A DNA stretch of 64,000 nt from Membranipora membranacea (Eukaryota; Bryozoa; Gymnolaemata; Cheilostomatida; Membraniporidae), in NCBI GenBank assembly GCA_914767715.1, contig OU612068.1, forward strand, positions 27,652,001 to 27,716,000. Reading direction: 5' to 3'. Positions 34,941 through 46,300 of this stretch are shown piece after piece. Numbering within the stretch: position 1 is the stretch's first letter; each line of letters begins with the position of its first letter. Under the pieces are notes generated by a model. The model worked only from the letters and a program-made list of their open reading frames with translations, had not been told where the DNA came from and did not search any database. Made by a program: the position numbers and the translations under genes.

Positions 34941-35787
34941 TTTGAAACATGATCAGAATTCAGTAATTTACAATTTTCGTAAACATTTATTTTTAGTGAT
35001 TGTGAATGTCATTCAAAACACTGAAATTCTAATATTAAACAGAAGAAAGCTGCAGCTGTGACTATAAATACAACCCCGTGTCTAAAACATGTGTGCGTCT
35101 GTACTCTGAGGCTAAAAACTGGGCTGACGCAGTTGACCACTGCAGAAGTAAAGGTGAAAGTATTCTGATCTTACCCACACACGAAGACGCTCTTTGGTTT
35201 CAAGAGATGATGACGAATGTTGTCTAGTTGGTGAATTTTGTTGACCTGGTGCTAGCCGCGTAAATTTGAGGATTGGATTTCACTTTCTGACCAAGTGCCA
35301 AGCATGATTTTTGTCAAAATGAAATCAATCATAGACATAGTATTAATTTTTTTCATTATTTAGCCTATGCATCAGATTATATATGGTATCTTGTTTTGAA
35401 TATCAATGAATGAAGCTAATTTTGAGGTAGTACCGCGAAAAATAATTTTTTTGCATTTAGTAAGAAAAATCTCAGAAAACTGGCAGATATTATTCATGCT
35501 GTTGTCTTTGATCTCTCAAATGGGACAGAATGATTGGATTATGCATAAACTATAAGTTTTTCTTTCCAGATTGGCGGCACCATCCCTGGATAGGTGGATG
35601 GAAGACGGGTAATGCTACATGGGAATGGCGTGGTAGACTCACCGTGAGTCTCAATTATACTGATTTTTCAACATCTACGATATCCCTTCATCAGGAGAGG
35701 AATGCATGATTCTATGGAGTCAACCAAGGTTTGGTGATCAATGGTGTCACGATCAATATCACCATTTTTGTGAGACAGCTCCCTGAG

Positions 35788-36723
35788 ATTAACCAATGTG
35801 TCGGCTGTCGAATCTACTTTTCTACAATCTACATTACTGTCGCCCTAGCCTTTCTTGACAAAGCTTGCCAAGACAGGCTACTGTCACGCTAACTTATTTC
35901 ATCATTCAACTCTGGTTATTGTGTCAATGTACAGACTGGTACCCACTTGCTCATTTGCCAATTCTCACAAGCTTGAGTGCGCACACCTTTTGCTCCATAA
36001 TATTGTTTTTTATTCTTCGTTGTGCTGACAACCAAAATTCAAGGACTCGCTAGCATGTATGAAAATTCTGATTCTATTCATATCATAATTTATGATAACC
36101 CCATATACATATACATTGGGGAACAACATCTGCACAAAATTTTGATCATCTTGTACCAACCACTTATGTGTTATCAGCACAACAAATGAGAAAACAGGTC
36201 AAAAACCCTTGGATTCTTTTCTGTTATATTGTTGATGAAACCTTTCTCTGGTGTATTTAGATTCGCTAACCAGATTCCTCCTAAGTATCATTTGAGTTTT
36301 CTCTGAATTTTTCCTCAAAAAAGTGAATTTTGATGCTAAGCAAGAAATAAACATTGTCAGTATTCAAATCAGCCATCAGTATTCAAATCAGATGTTGTTA
36401 TATCTGTTAGTTGTGGATTTCAGAGTTGCCAACTAGACAGAAAGCTGACTTAAATTAGAATACTCGATCATAGGAGTTTTATCACAATATGAAAACATGT
36501 AAGTGCTCTTATTGAGGATGTCTGCTCTTTATTGGATGTATATCTTGGGCTGCCTTTTATCTGTACATCCTAGTTACATGGTAGCCAGACTTAGTGATGT
36601 CTATCAAGGTTCATGCTGAAAACAAAGGCTCTCCTATGACCACTGGGTTTACTGACGAAATAAACAAGCTTGAGTATGCATACAAAACACCAAGGAATGA
36701 CAACAAAGTTGTGAAAACTAAGT
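35788..36723. other. 3' flank of lectin pseudogene
   Basis: Non-coding and similar in pieces to 31452-32240, the equivalent flank of the intact lectin. A degraded TGTCTTGACAA-family hairpin lies near 35855-35878 within it. Confidence 0.55.
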
Positions 36724-36729
36724 TTTATT
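36724..36729 (-). promoter_or_regulatory. poly(A) signal of GGH
   Basis: TTTATT on the plus strand is AATAAA in GGH sense, about 215 bp past the stop codon at 36942. The motif is also kept in the left duplicate (about 32240). Confidence 0.5.
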
Positions 36730-36941
36730 CATAAATGCTAGGAGTTGTGTCCTCACATAACGATAGCAGACAGCTTATAATTATCTAGACATCAGGACGT
36801 TATAACATTATCCGAAAAGCTGAAAAATGTCTAAAATGGCTATTAGTCCATACTAAATATAAGGCAATATAAATAGAATATATAGTTAAATCAAGATCAC
36901 AATTACACACATAGCTTTCAGCCCTACAGTCACAGTCACTA

Positions 36942-39282
36942 CTATCCGATTTCATCAAATGCAGGCAGTTCAAAGTTTGCAAATGACAACTTTTTAACAG
37001 ATACATGGTAAGATTCAGTAAACCTTTTCTTAGTTTCATATCGATCATATGCAAATCTTTCTTGCTCAGCCATTGAGAGAAAGCTGTTATTGTTTTTTGA
37101 TGCTTCTTCTCTCAAAAACTTACTAAACCACCGGCTCATTTTGTATGCGCTTCTTGGCTGGTTGAGAATATTTGCTTGAGCCAATGAGTGCATGAAGAAA
37201 GCTTTCTCAGGGTGCCACTGAATTCCATAAAATGGATAATGTTTAGACTCCATAGTAGAAATGAACTCCATACCAGAATTATCGTGATTGGTGGACGTCA
37301 CAGTAAAATTCTGCTGTAGTTGGCTAAAAGAGTTATAAATTTTCAATGCTATACCAAATCCATGAAAATGTCCGGTGATATTGTCAGTGGCCAGTGAATT
37401 GTACAAGTCCTCAGGCATGTTTTGAAACTGTTTGCTTTTCCTGGCATCAGCTGTGAAGTTAAGTGGCAGGAGCTTATGTTTGACTCCAGTACATTTGGAA
37501 CTGGGATCAATTGGAGGATCAAAAGTTAAGGACCCCATAAACTGAATCCCAAAGCACAGACCTAGAACTGGAAAATATATGCCTCTATCATTCATTTCCA
37601 TTGCCATCCTGCAAAAGAAATATAATAACACATTGAAACTTATTTATAGATATTTGGACGGTAGGTAGAGATCATAAATCCTTATACTATGGTTCACAGC
37701 TGTTTTGTTGAAAGGCGAGCTGCGCTGCACGGCTTTGAAGGATTTTCATTTTTCTCTATGGGGAGACAGCTTTATCATTTGATCAAAATCTAATGGATAC
37801 CTTTTTACTTATTTTTTTAACTTCATCAGCATTCTTTAGGTGGAATATTTTGGTTGATCATGCCATGTTTGCTTTGACCTATCCCTTTTTTCCCTCAAAC
37901 ACCAGAAGAAAGCATACATTTGTGAAACTAGTGGTAATGGTTCTAAAAGTTATACTTCAGAAGTCAAAGTGAGTTATGGACACAACAGGTGATTATAGCT
38001 TTGCAGAAGATATTTTGCAAACACAGGGACGATGGCATCTACTCAAATATGGGTTGCTTATGTTCAAATGGAGTAAAGCCAAAACTGAACAAAATACATG
38101 GTGTGACCAAGACCATGGTATGAGTAAGGTTACACCCTCTTCTCAGTAAGGGACAATAGCTTTGTGGGAAAGCAAGTATATTTGGGTGTCTTATACACTC
38201 AATTTGAAGTAGGTTTAGTGTCACACAAATATTGTGAAGTATACTTGTAAATATCAACAGCGTAATCAGCGTAGTCAGAGCTTAGCTTATGTGAAGATCC
38301 ACCAGGTAAGATAACTCCATTTAACCTCGGCATCAGTTGCTCATAATACTCCCTTGGTTGCTGAAGGAAGATTGGGACTGCTATGGCTCCTCCCATCTTC
38401 ACGAGAGAAATCGACATCAATGTGTATTTTTGTTTGGCTGAAAATAAATCAAGGGATCAGGAAGTTGTACAGACTGAGACGGAGGATAGGGTTCTGTCCA
38501 ATCTATGTTTAGATGGCTGGTTCAAGTGCACTACAATGAATTATTCAGACAAACTGGATCAGCCACTATTTCTAGTACTGCATTTTGAGGGGACGCAACT
38601 CCAAAGAGGGCAAATTTGAGTCATATACCTAGCACCAATACTTCATTGGCTGGCAGTGAATAAAATCGAACGCAAGATGAAAGTTACACTGTTGAAATTT
38701 GGAATGAGTAACACAATCTATCTCAAAAGGAGGCACAGTATGTGTAAGAAAGATCGGTGTCAGAGTCATGTTTTGAAACTAAGCAAGCAAATTCATACAA
38801 TCAGCAAATAACCTACATATTAATTAAGTGACTTTTCTAAGAGAAACCTAATTGGAAAAGAGGGTACTATGTGAGAAGTCCTTATGCTGACCAGCCAGAA
38901 GATGGTTGAGGAAATTATTGGTTGGGTTGGAGAGATGCATTCACCTAACGATATTCGTGATTTAAAAGTTGTTTATTTGAGTATCATCTTACCCCACTGT
39001 TCTATAAGACTGAGAGTAGTCCTTACACAGACCACGGTGCTCGTGGGTTAAGGCTGCAACCCCCAGCCTGAGCTTGATAGCACAGGCAACACTACATACT
39101 TTAATACTCATTATATAAGAAGAGGGGGGGGGGGGAGGAGAAGAATACTTACCATATGAAAATCCAGTAATATTTCTTGCTTGAACTATTCCTATAGTTG
39201 GTTTTTTGACAAAGCCATGAGCGTGTTGCACACTGAAGGTCAATATGGACCCAATCATGAGAAACAACTCTAGATTAGCCAT
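36942..39282 (-). CDS. GGH: gamma-glutamyl hydrolase
   Basis: Three exons: 39153-39282, 38245-38437, 36942-37608, joining in phase to 329 residues (human 318). Residues 1 to about 23 are a signal peptide (MANLELFLMIGSILTFSV). Then come the peptidase C26 start KKPTIGIVQA, the GVILPGGSS loop, the nucleophile Cys126 in VLGLCFGIQ and the catalytic His240 in YGIQWHPEK. GGH removes gamma-linked glutamates from folylpoly-gamma-glutamates in lysosomes or outside the cell, and so controls folate retention. The signal peptide agrees with that location. Both catalytic residues are intact. A partial copy of exon 1 lies at 32.4-32.6 kb. Confidence 0.93.
39122..39137. repeat. G-rich homopolymer in GGH intron 1
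   Basis: A run of about 13 G near the exon 1 donor. Confidence 0.7.
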
Positions 39283-40853
39283 TTGCTCCAAAGGTTCAGT
39301 CCAGACTAGTTGGTAGTTGAAACAAAGTGCTCTCTGTAATGGAAGAAAATCAATTTTAATCGTCATCATTTGTCTCACCATGTTTGCGACCAAATGCAAG
39401 AACATCCACAGCCGAGTACCAGATCAAGTATGGTTCAGTATGCCTACCAGTAGAATGTGAACAAATGAAATGCAAGCAAACTGGACCAAGTTTGATCTAG
39501 GCGTATACCATATGATGATATTATTTCCATATTGGGACCAACATCATTGATGATATTATTTCCTTTCTGTTTCTCTTTTGTTTTGTTTTAAAAATTTTTT
39601 CTGGCACTGAGTGCAAAACATTTCGAATGAGATGACTTTGGGTGCCAATAAAAGTATATATGATAAAAGAAGCATGAACAAATGTTTGAACAGAAGATCT
39701 TTTTGTGCAGATCCTTTCTTCCAAACATGCTGGATGTATTTCCTATATCCATAGAACAACAAGCATTTTGATCTGAAACTGTTAACTGAATGGGAAGATT
39801 ACAAAAAAATACAATTGTGCGAAGAAATTATAGTGTTACTGTACCGGGTATTTTGTTGGCCACAGAGAAGACCTGATTCAGAGCAGCTGCAATCACTAGT
39901 GAATACTCCCCACATGCACATCCAGATTTATACAATAAATTACCATCAGTTCCTTATTACCAGTGTACAAATTAAACATTACCATCAGTTAACAAACAGA
40001 CACTCCATCTCGTTAAATACAGCTGCTTGACTGATAAGCAAAGATGAATATTGATGAGTTTACTTTTGGCACATCCTGGCTGAAATTTCAGATAGCTTAC
40101 ACTACAGCAAATAATACATGAATATCTCTATCCTCATTGCTGGATAGTGTTTTGATGTTTTAACCTGCAATTGGCTGTTGAAGGGAAAAATCTCATTGAA
40201 TTTAAATTTGGTAAATTTTCTACGTTTCAAATCCCTTCAACATTAATTTTTCAGAATTTTTGATATGATGAGATGATATCCTCCTAGGGGTTTTTTTCGT
40301 ATCCAAAAACTTGCTAATAAATCAGATTGTATGAATATGATGATTCTGAGGCAGGGCTGCTTGCTGTGTACATGACTTAGGCTGTGTAGGAAGAGTATAT
40401 GTCAAACAACAATCAGACTAAGAGCTTGTGGATCTGGGGTGGTCCTCATCTAACCTGGAAAAAAAGGGATGAGATAATAATAGTAATATATAAATATGTT
40501 GGATGAAGTATTATCAGAAATATGAGATGGCAAAAATTTCTGCGCTCAGTTGACAGAAACTAAAGAATAAGGACAAACTAATCAACTCCATGATCATAGT
40601 GAGCTATCACTTCTCCTACTTCTAGGGCTCTAATAATCCCCTTGCCAAATACATGATGCGAGTTTTGCATTAATTAGTGGCCTATGAGGATGCTCAAGAC
40701 ACCAATTCATGTTAATCCAGATTAAGATAAGCTTAACGAAATTTGTACATTTGCGTAGTCATCTTCTTATAAAGTACCAAAAGGTACAGAAGGAACGATG
40801 AGGTCGGGTAATGACCTGTAATGACCCCATAAAAAGAGCTCAGTGGCGACCTT
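39283..40853. other. divergent promoter region, GGH / NG-repeat gene
   Basis: No exon is supported. The region separates the GGH start (minus) from the NG-repeat gene (plus) and presumably holds both promoters. AT-rich, with no long repeat seen. Confidence 0.5.
40828..40836 (+). promoter_or_regulatory. possible TATA box of NG-repeat gene
   Basis: CATAAAAAG lies 45 bp before the chosen ATG at 40881, at a spacing that suits a short 5' UTR. It is based on motif only. Confidence 0.3.
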
Positions 40854-40880
40854 ATGGTCAGTACAACCTTGGAGGACAAG

Positions 40881-42314
40881 ATGAACGGATCACCACTCTC
40901 TGTATTGCTACTATGCTTTTCTCTTTCAGAGTGCATATTGAGCGGTAAGAATTACAAGATTTCATTATATTATTATTATATTCAAAGCATTGAGAAAATC
41001 TCAGCACCTTTCTTATATTTTTGTTCGATTGGACGGAGCAATGATTTAAAAAGTTTCACACAGTCAGAAGCGATTATTTTCCGATGAAAAAAATATCTCA
41101 GAAATTTGATGGGATAAATAATTTTGGCAAAAACATATTCCTCAAGAACACTTAGTATTATTTTATATACAATATTAATGCAGATAGCTTGGTTGGCAGG
41201 ATGAAGTTAGTGGTTTACGATATATATTAATATACATGTATATTATAAAATATACATTTGTAATATAATTAATAGTTAATCTACTGTATTGTATTGCACT
41301 AGATCAGAAATATATTTATGAATCAATGGATATATTTACCATTTACCAGCTGAGCTTGAGGTGAATCTACCAGATGTAGCAGGTGTCAATACACCAACAG
41401 GAGTGTTTGGCTCTTTCAATGGACGTAACAACTCAGGAAGTCTGAACGGTAACATGAATGGTGTCTTAAACACAGGAGACAGTGTCAGCGGTAACCAAAA
41501 CGGTAACAGGAACACAGCAAATCTAAACGGAAATTTCAATGGCCAAGAAAACCTCGGTTCTGGACATAACGGGAACGCAAATGGCAATGAAAACACGGCC
41601 ACACAGCCAAGTGACGAGTGCAAGGATATAGCTGCGGAAGAAATGACTGATTTTTGGCAGAGAAAAGGCAGATTTGCTGCAGGCGGAGAGTTGGCACATT
41701 GCAGGGGAAGTGGAAATAACAATGGCAACCGAAACACAGGAACAGGAATTAATGGCAACTGGAACGGCAACAGAAATACGGGCGACGTCGAAAATGGCAG
41801 TCACAACGGTAACAACCAAGGAGGAGCTGGATTTAACGGAAATCATAATGGACAAGGCAACATCAACACTCTTCCTTCAGGGTTCAGGAACAGCAGAGCA
41901 AGACCCGAGTCTGCCAGAAAGGTCAAGCAATCCACATCATCAAAAACTAAGACTCAACAACAGAAACCAAAACCATCAAACGCTGATGACCCATCAGCAA
42001 GAGGCAGCCTCGAGCCAGCATCTGTGTTTGATGGCTCCATGCTGAGATTCTTAAATACTGATGGCATGACAAAGGGGAGCGATGTTTTCACTGATGATGA
42101 GTTATTTGTTCTCAGTGACGCCTTCAGAGCACAGTTAGGGCAGCAGAAGACCAGTCAGCGCAAACCAAAAAATAGAAATAGAGCACAGCAGAGAAACGTG
42201 TCAAACAGAAACAGGCAACAAACAGGAGAGCGGCAAAGCCTCGACCAGCCTGAGATTGTGGATCCAATATTGACGAACACTGTATGGTCAAAATGGACCG
42301 ATTGGTTGAAATGA
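40881..42314 (+). CDS. secreted Asn/Gly-repeat protein, unknown function
   Basis: Two exons, 40881-40944 and 41350-42314, give 342 residues. Exon 1 encodes a signal peptide (MNGSPLSVLLLCFSLSECIL); an upstream in-frame ATG at 40854 would place nine polar residues before it, so I prefer 40881. The mature start AELEVNLPDVAGVNTPTG leads into repeats of the form NGNxNGxxNTG spaced about 11-15 residues, in two blocks (about residues 42-105 and 142-195). They are split by a short Cys-containing helix-like insert (DECKDIAAEEMTDFW to LAHCRGSG; Cys111 and Cys139). The C-terminal third is Gln/Lys/Arg-rich and ends in NTVWSKWTDWLK. I do not recognise the family. A secreted matrix or beta-solenoid-like protein is an inference. 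Confidence 0.7.
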
Positions 42315-42836
42315 AATTTCAGCAAACATGCGTTACTTTTTTTTTCTCTTCAAAACTTTGTTATTTATTTACAGACAGTAACAAAATCCCTGAAGTTTTA
42401 ATTCCAATCGTGCTTGAAATTGTATGTAGAGTTTTCACAGTATAAACAGTCATTGTGAAAAAAAAGACGTAGGAAAAAAGGATTGAATAAGTTAACAAAT
42501 TTTATGCCTACTATTATATACAAATTTAAGCATTCTATTTTATGCAGTTTTGGAATAAAGGAAATTGCCAAGTGGAGCAAATACATCTAAGCACACAATA
42601 TGTTTGGTGTAAATTTTTTTTATAAAATAAGCCAGATATCATTTTGATAAAACTTTTTAGCAGCCATAATTCTTTGTGAGCACTCAGGTTTTCTGTCATG
42701 GCCTCATGGCCCAACATCTGGCCTCCTAGTATATGTGTAATATTCTAATGTGTTTGGTATAGAGACCGTGCAAAAATCACAAACTCAGTGCAGCATCACA
42801 CCCCAAGGATCACTTGTTCACACACATCTCCTTTAG
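42315..42836. other. 3' flank of NG-repeat gene
   Basis: No supported exon; AT-rich. A TTTAG acceptor-like site at 42832-42836 precedes the orphan exon. Confidence 0.4.
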
Positions 42837-43253
42837 GCAAATCGTGTGGAGCCAGAGCTGATAGTCGTGGTATCCGATAATAATAATTGTTCTAATGATT
42901 GCCTCAGAATCCTTGATCACACTGGTGGTTCGGTATGGGTTGATCCTGACGTCACCCTGCTCAGGAAAGGGTATAATGCTAGGACCACAGCCAACATAAG
43001 CACCATAAGTGGTATTGTCGAACTGAATGAACTCTGTAAAAAAAACAAAATAATTCAGATGAATAACTCAGATATATGGGTATACACCAAATTTGTTAAC
43101 TACTTCATGACAAAAGGTTACTAGCCACGACCAGAAACGACAGCAGCCACAACACCTGATGCAGATGAATATAAAATCGTGAAAATAAACACTGACAATG
43201 CTTTTCTCAAAATAAAATTTATATGTGTGCTATACTTAAGACGAGTACACTGA
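42837..43253 (+). other. orphan exon-like frame with one internal TAG
   Basis: After a CTCCTTTAG acceptor the frame reads ANRVEPELIVVVSDNNNCSN, then CLRILDHTGGSVWVDPDV, and stays open to a TAG at 43122-43124. It then remains open for a further 42 codons (PRPETTAATTPDADEY...) to TGA at 43251. AATAAA lies near 43210. There is no start codon, and I see no upstream partner exon except possibly the NG-repeat gene, which has its own stop. It may be a terminal exon of an unseen gene, an alternative end or a pseudogene. Family not recognised. Confidence 0.3.
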
Positions 43254-43372
43254 GGGCTTAAGTACACTGGCGATAAAAAGTTTGGTTCACAACAGTGACT
43301 ATGTCTCGACTACAGAATCACTGAATCCCGCTGGGGTCAATTGATGGTCGATAAGTGTATACAGAGCATTAT

Positions 43373-46300
43373 TCAAAAATATGCAGATGATTGTAACAAA
43401 ACTATGACAAGGACACTTGAGATTGTAGAGTAACAAGGAGCGGCACATACCGATTTGCTTTTATCAGCTAGTTGAGTATACTGTTGGTTGGCGCTATCGA
43501 GCTCTTGTTTGAGCGTTGCCAGCTTATTCTGAGACTCGGAATGTAAGGCTTGTGTCTCTTCTACTTCCTGTTTGGCAAGTTTCAGTTCCTCCGCTGATTG
43601 GTTGTATTTCGTCACCAGAGCCTCTCTCTCTGAGCGCTCATGGTCTAGTTGCTCCTGAAACAATAATTGAATACAGTTGAGCAATGGCAAAAAAGAATTC
43701 CTCAAAACTTAGAGTGTTGGGCTTAATGCAAATCATCGCAGCATTGTTAACACATCTGCCTATGTTGTGTTCAACAATAGTGCCAAGGATAACTTCAAGT
43801 CTTATATTATCTGTGGGTCAGACAAGGAGTGAATAATTTTAAACTGTTTTTGGAGAGAATAATACGAACCTTGAGTAGCTTAGCTTCTTTCTGAGTATCT
43901 GTCAGGTTTTCCTGAATGGTTGTCTCTCTTGATTCTAATGTTTCCTTCAATAACTTTAATTCAGTGTAGGAATTCCTAAGCTCAGTTAAGTCCTTCGCTA
44001 ATTCTTCATTATGCGTACGTGTCCTGCAGAATCAAAACAAATGTGAATAATATATGTGTCATAGCAAAATAGATAAAGCAAAAGCCAGTGTCAGACGTTA
44101 ATCCAGCACACTGCCTGTATATTTCTAGATTCTTGATGGGCGCTTTATGAATAGCATTGATAAATTATGAACTATTTCTTTGAAATAAGTCCGGTTATTA
44201 CAGTATTCACATATTTGCGGCATGTGAGTAGCAGCTGTTTTGATTCCACACATATCGGTGTACCACCATCGGTAATATCGCATGTCAAAAAGCAGCACAG
44301 AAAGCAGAACTTGAGATGATCAGAGCCAACAGTAGGCAATTTCGTTTTGACAGGTTTTCTTTCAAAAGAATAATCCATCATTTCTCAAGGCTTCTCAATG
44401 TACCTGAATGTGGCGATAATACTTACTTCACAACTTCTGTGTCTAATTTACTATTGTCCTGCTGCAATCTGCAATAAAAAGAACAAAATATATAATATTA
44501 TAATATTTAATTGATTGAACAAAGCTCAAAAAGGTTATGGAGGAGAGGTGGGGGGGATGGGGTCTTTTGGTAGTAGGATCATCAATTACAACACAATATC
44601 AATAGGAAAAAATTTAGGAACTTTATTTTTTGTACAGTTTAGAAAGGCCTGTGTCCCTCTTTGCTCTAATATAATAATCTAGTATGACTAACTCATTTTA
44701 CTAACTTTATTGTCTTTCTATATCATATTTAAAAAATGAATCATCTTGTTTGGGAAAGTTGTAAGTATTCGATTGGGATTTTTATCACAACAAATAAAAT
44801 GTTACGTCACCTTTGTAATTCATCTTCTATAGCTTCTATACGTGTCCTCAGAGAACTACACTCTTCCTTTAATGCCTCGCATTCTTCTACAAACATGGAG
44901 AATGTACAAACGGTCAAGTTAACATAAATAAACATTTATAGGTATTCACGAGTAAGTCATTGGCGGCCAGTGGAGAAATGAAGATAATCTACTGCTGATT
45001 TTGATAAGATGTGACTTCCTTGGCTAGTATAATCCAAATTTATTAGAATATAATGTATTTGGTGATTATATTACATGGCCTGATATGTCAACGCGACTGT
45101 AGTTATTTATCTTAGAAAAACATTACGATATGTTGCACTCATTGATATGAATTATGAATATATATCAGTGGCTGCACTTACTTTTATTGTGCGCTGCTTC
45201 TTGCTGTAATTTTGAGTTGTCTTTACTGGCTTTGCTCGCTTGCTCTTTGTGCTGTTCTGACATTTCTTCTAACTTTACTTCCAAATCTTTCGTTTTCTCT
45301 GTGAATTACAGTTGAACCAATATAAAAATCAAGATATATAAAAGAACAAGAAGATGTAAAATTATAGACATCCAGAACAAAAGCAGAAAGCATATTGGCC
45401 AGGACTTTTATATAGTAGGTCCAGGTATTTGAAGGTTGGCTCCAGTTCCAGTAGACACAAGACGAGAGGGATCACATTGATAAATGGAGTGTTATCGATT
45501 CGCCAACAAACATTTAGCTGTTAGCTTGCCCGGTAGATGATTCATAGTAGATCTGTTCAAACCTTGGACCCTGAATTAAAATGAAGCTAAAGCAATACTT
45601 TGTTCCTGTGGGCGCAAATCCTGGTTTCTGCTACCGATACACCTAGGCCATACAGCCGGACTTTTGCTTGTTCATGTTTCCTTCTGATCAACATGAGGGC
45701 ATTTATAATCATTTTCGTATTGTGTCATTAAAAGGTTGGAGTTGACTCTGGTATACCATCTCAATACACTCAAAATAGATAAATATCAAAACCTTAAAGA
45801 CAACTTTGCATTAAGGTGATGGATCTGGCTGACCTTATAAAATTGTCTGACAGATTTACTACCAATAATAATGCTAAATCAAATTTGTCCGGGACCTCTG
45901 ATTACGATGGGTGCAATATATCGCCTGTATTTGGACTGATTTATTCAATCATCTATCGCAATCCCCCTCATAAGACAAGACCGACTCTTGTTTTAGGACT
46001 TAATTTGCATCGTAGTGGCCAGGATAAACTGAGCCCTACCTTGTATCATTAAGAAACCTCAGGTAGCAATCCTATTGAAATAAGCATGAGGTGCTTGTAT
46101 TTTCATAGATAATAATATTCCGGCTCAGTCATAACAATTTTCTAAGCATACCTTTAAAGTTAGCAGTTGATTGAGCTTGGGTTTCTATTTCTGTTCTAGC
46201 ATTGTCCAGCTCATCTACAAAGAGAATTTCTCATTGATCAGTATAAGTAATAATAATAATAATAGTATACATACAATGACCCACACGTTCTGCAGCTGTA

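Larger units (their letters stand above)
33243..35787 (+). pseudogene. broken tandem copy of the PAN/C-type lectin gene
   Basis: Exon relics match the intact gene: 33243-33311 (leader), 33576-about 33825, 35043-about 35220, 35571-35787. Lesions: a 10-bp deletion in exon 2 gives an in-frame TGA soon after SNPVSYP. The exon 2 donor region is amplified into three 20-bp copies. A deletion of about 60 bp removes the exon 3 donor, so the frame runs to a stop. Exon 4 has a 1-bp deletion (TTTTTCAAC for TTTCTTCAAT) and frameshifts. The second intron also holds a LINE fragment. The leader and promoter-proximal sequence are well kept, so transcription is possible but the full protein is not. Confidence 0.8.

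Noticed and set aside
41336-41855. Minus-strand frames of 110-144 codons, Pro/Leu or Ile/Val rich
   Set aside because: They are antisense shadows of the NG-repeat coding exon; the repeat composition keeps them open.
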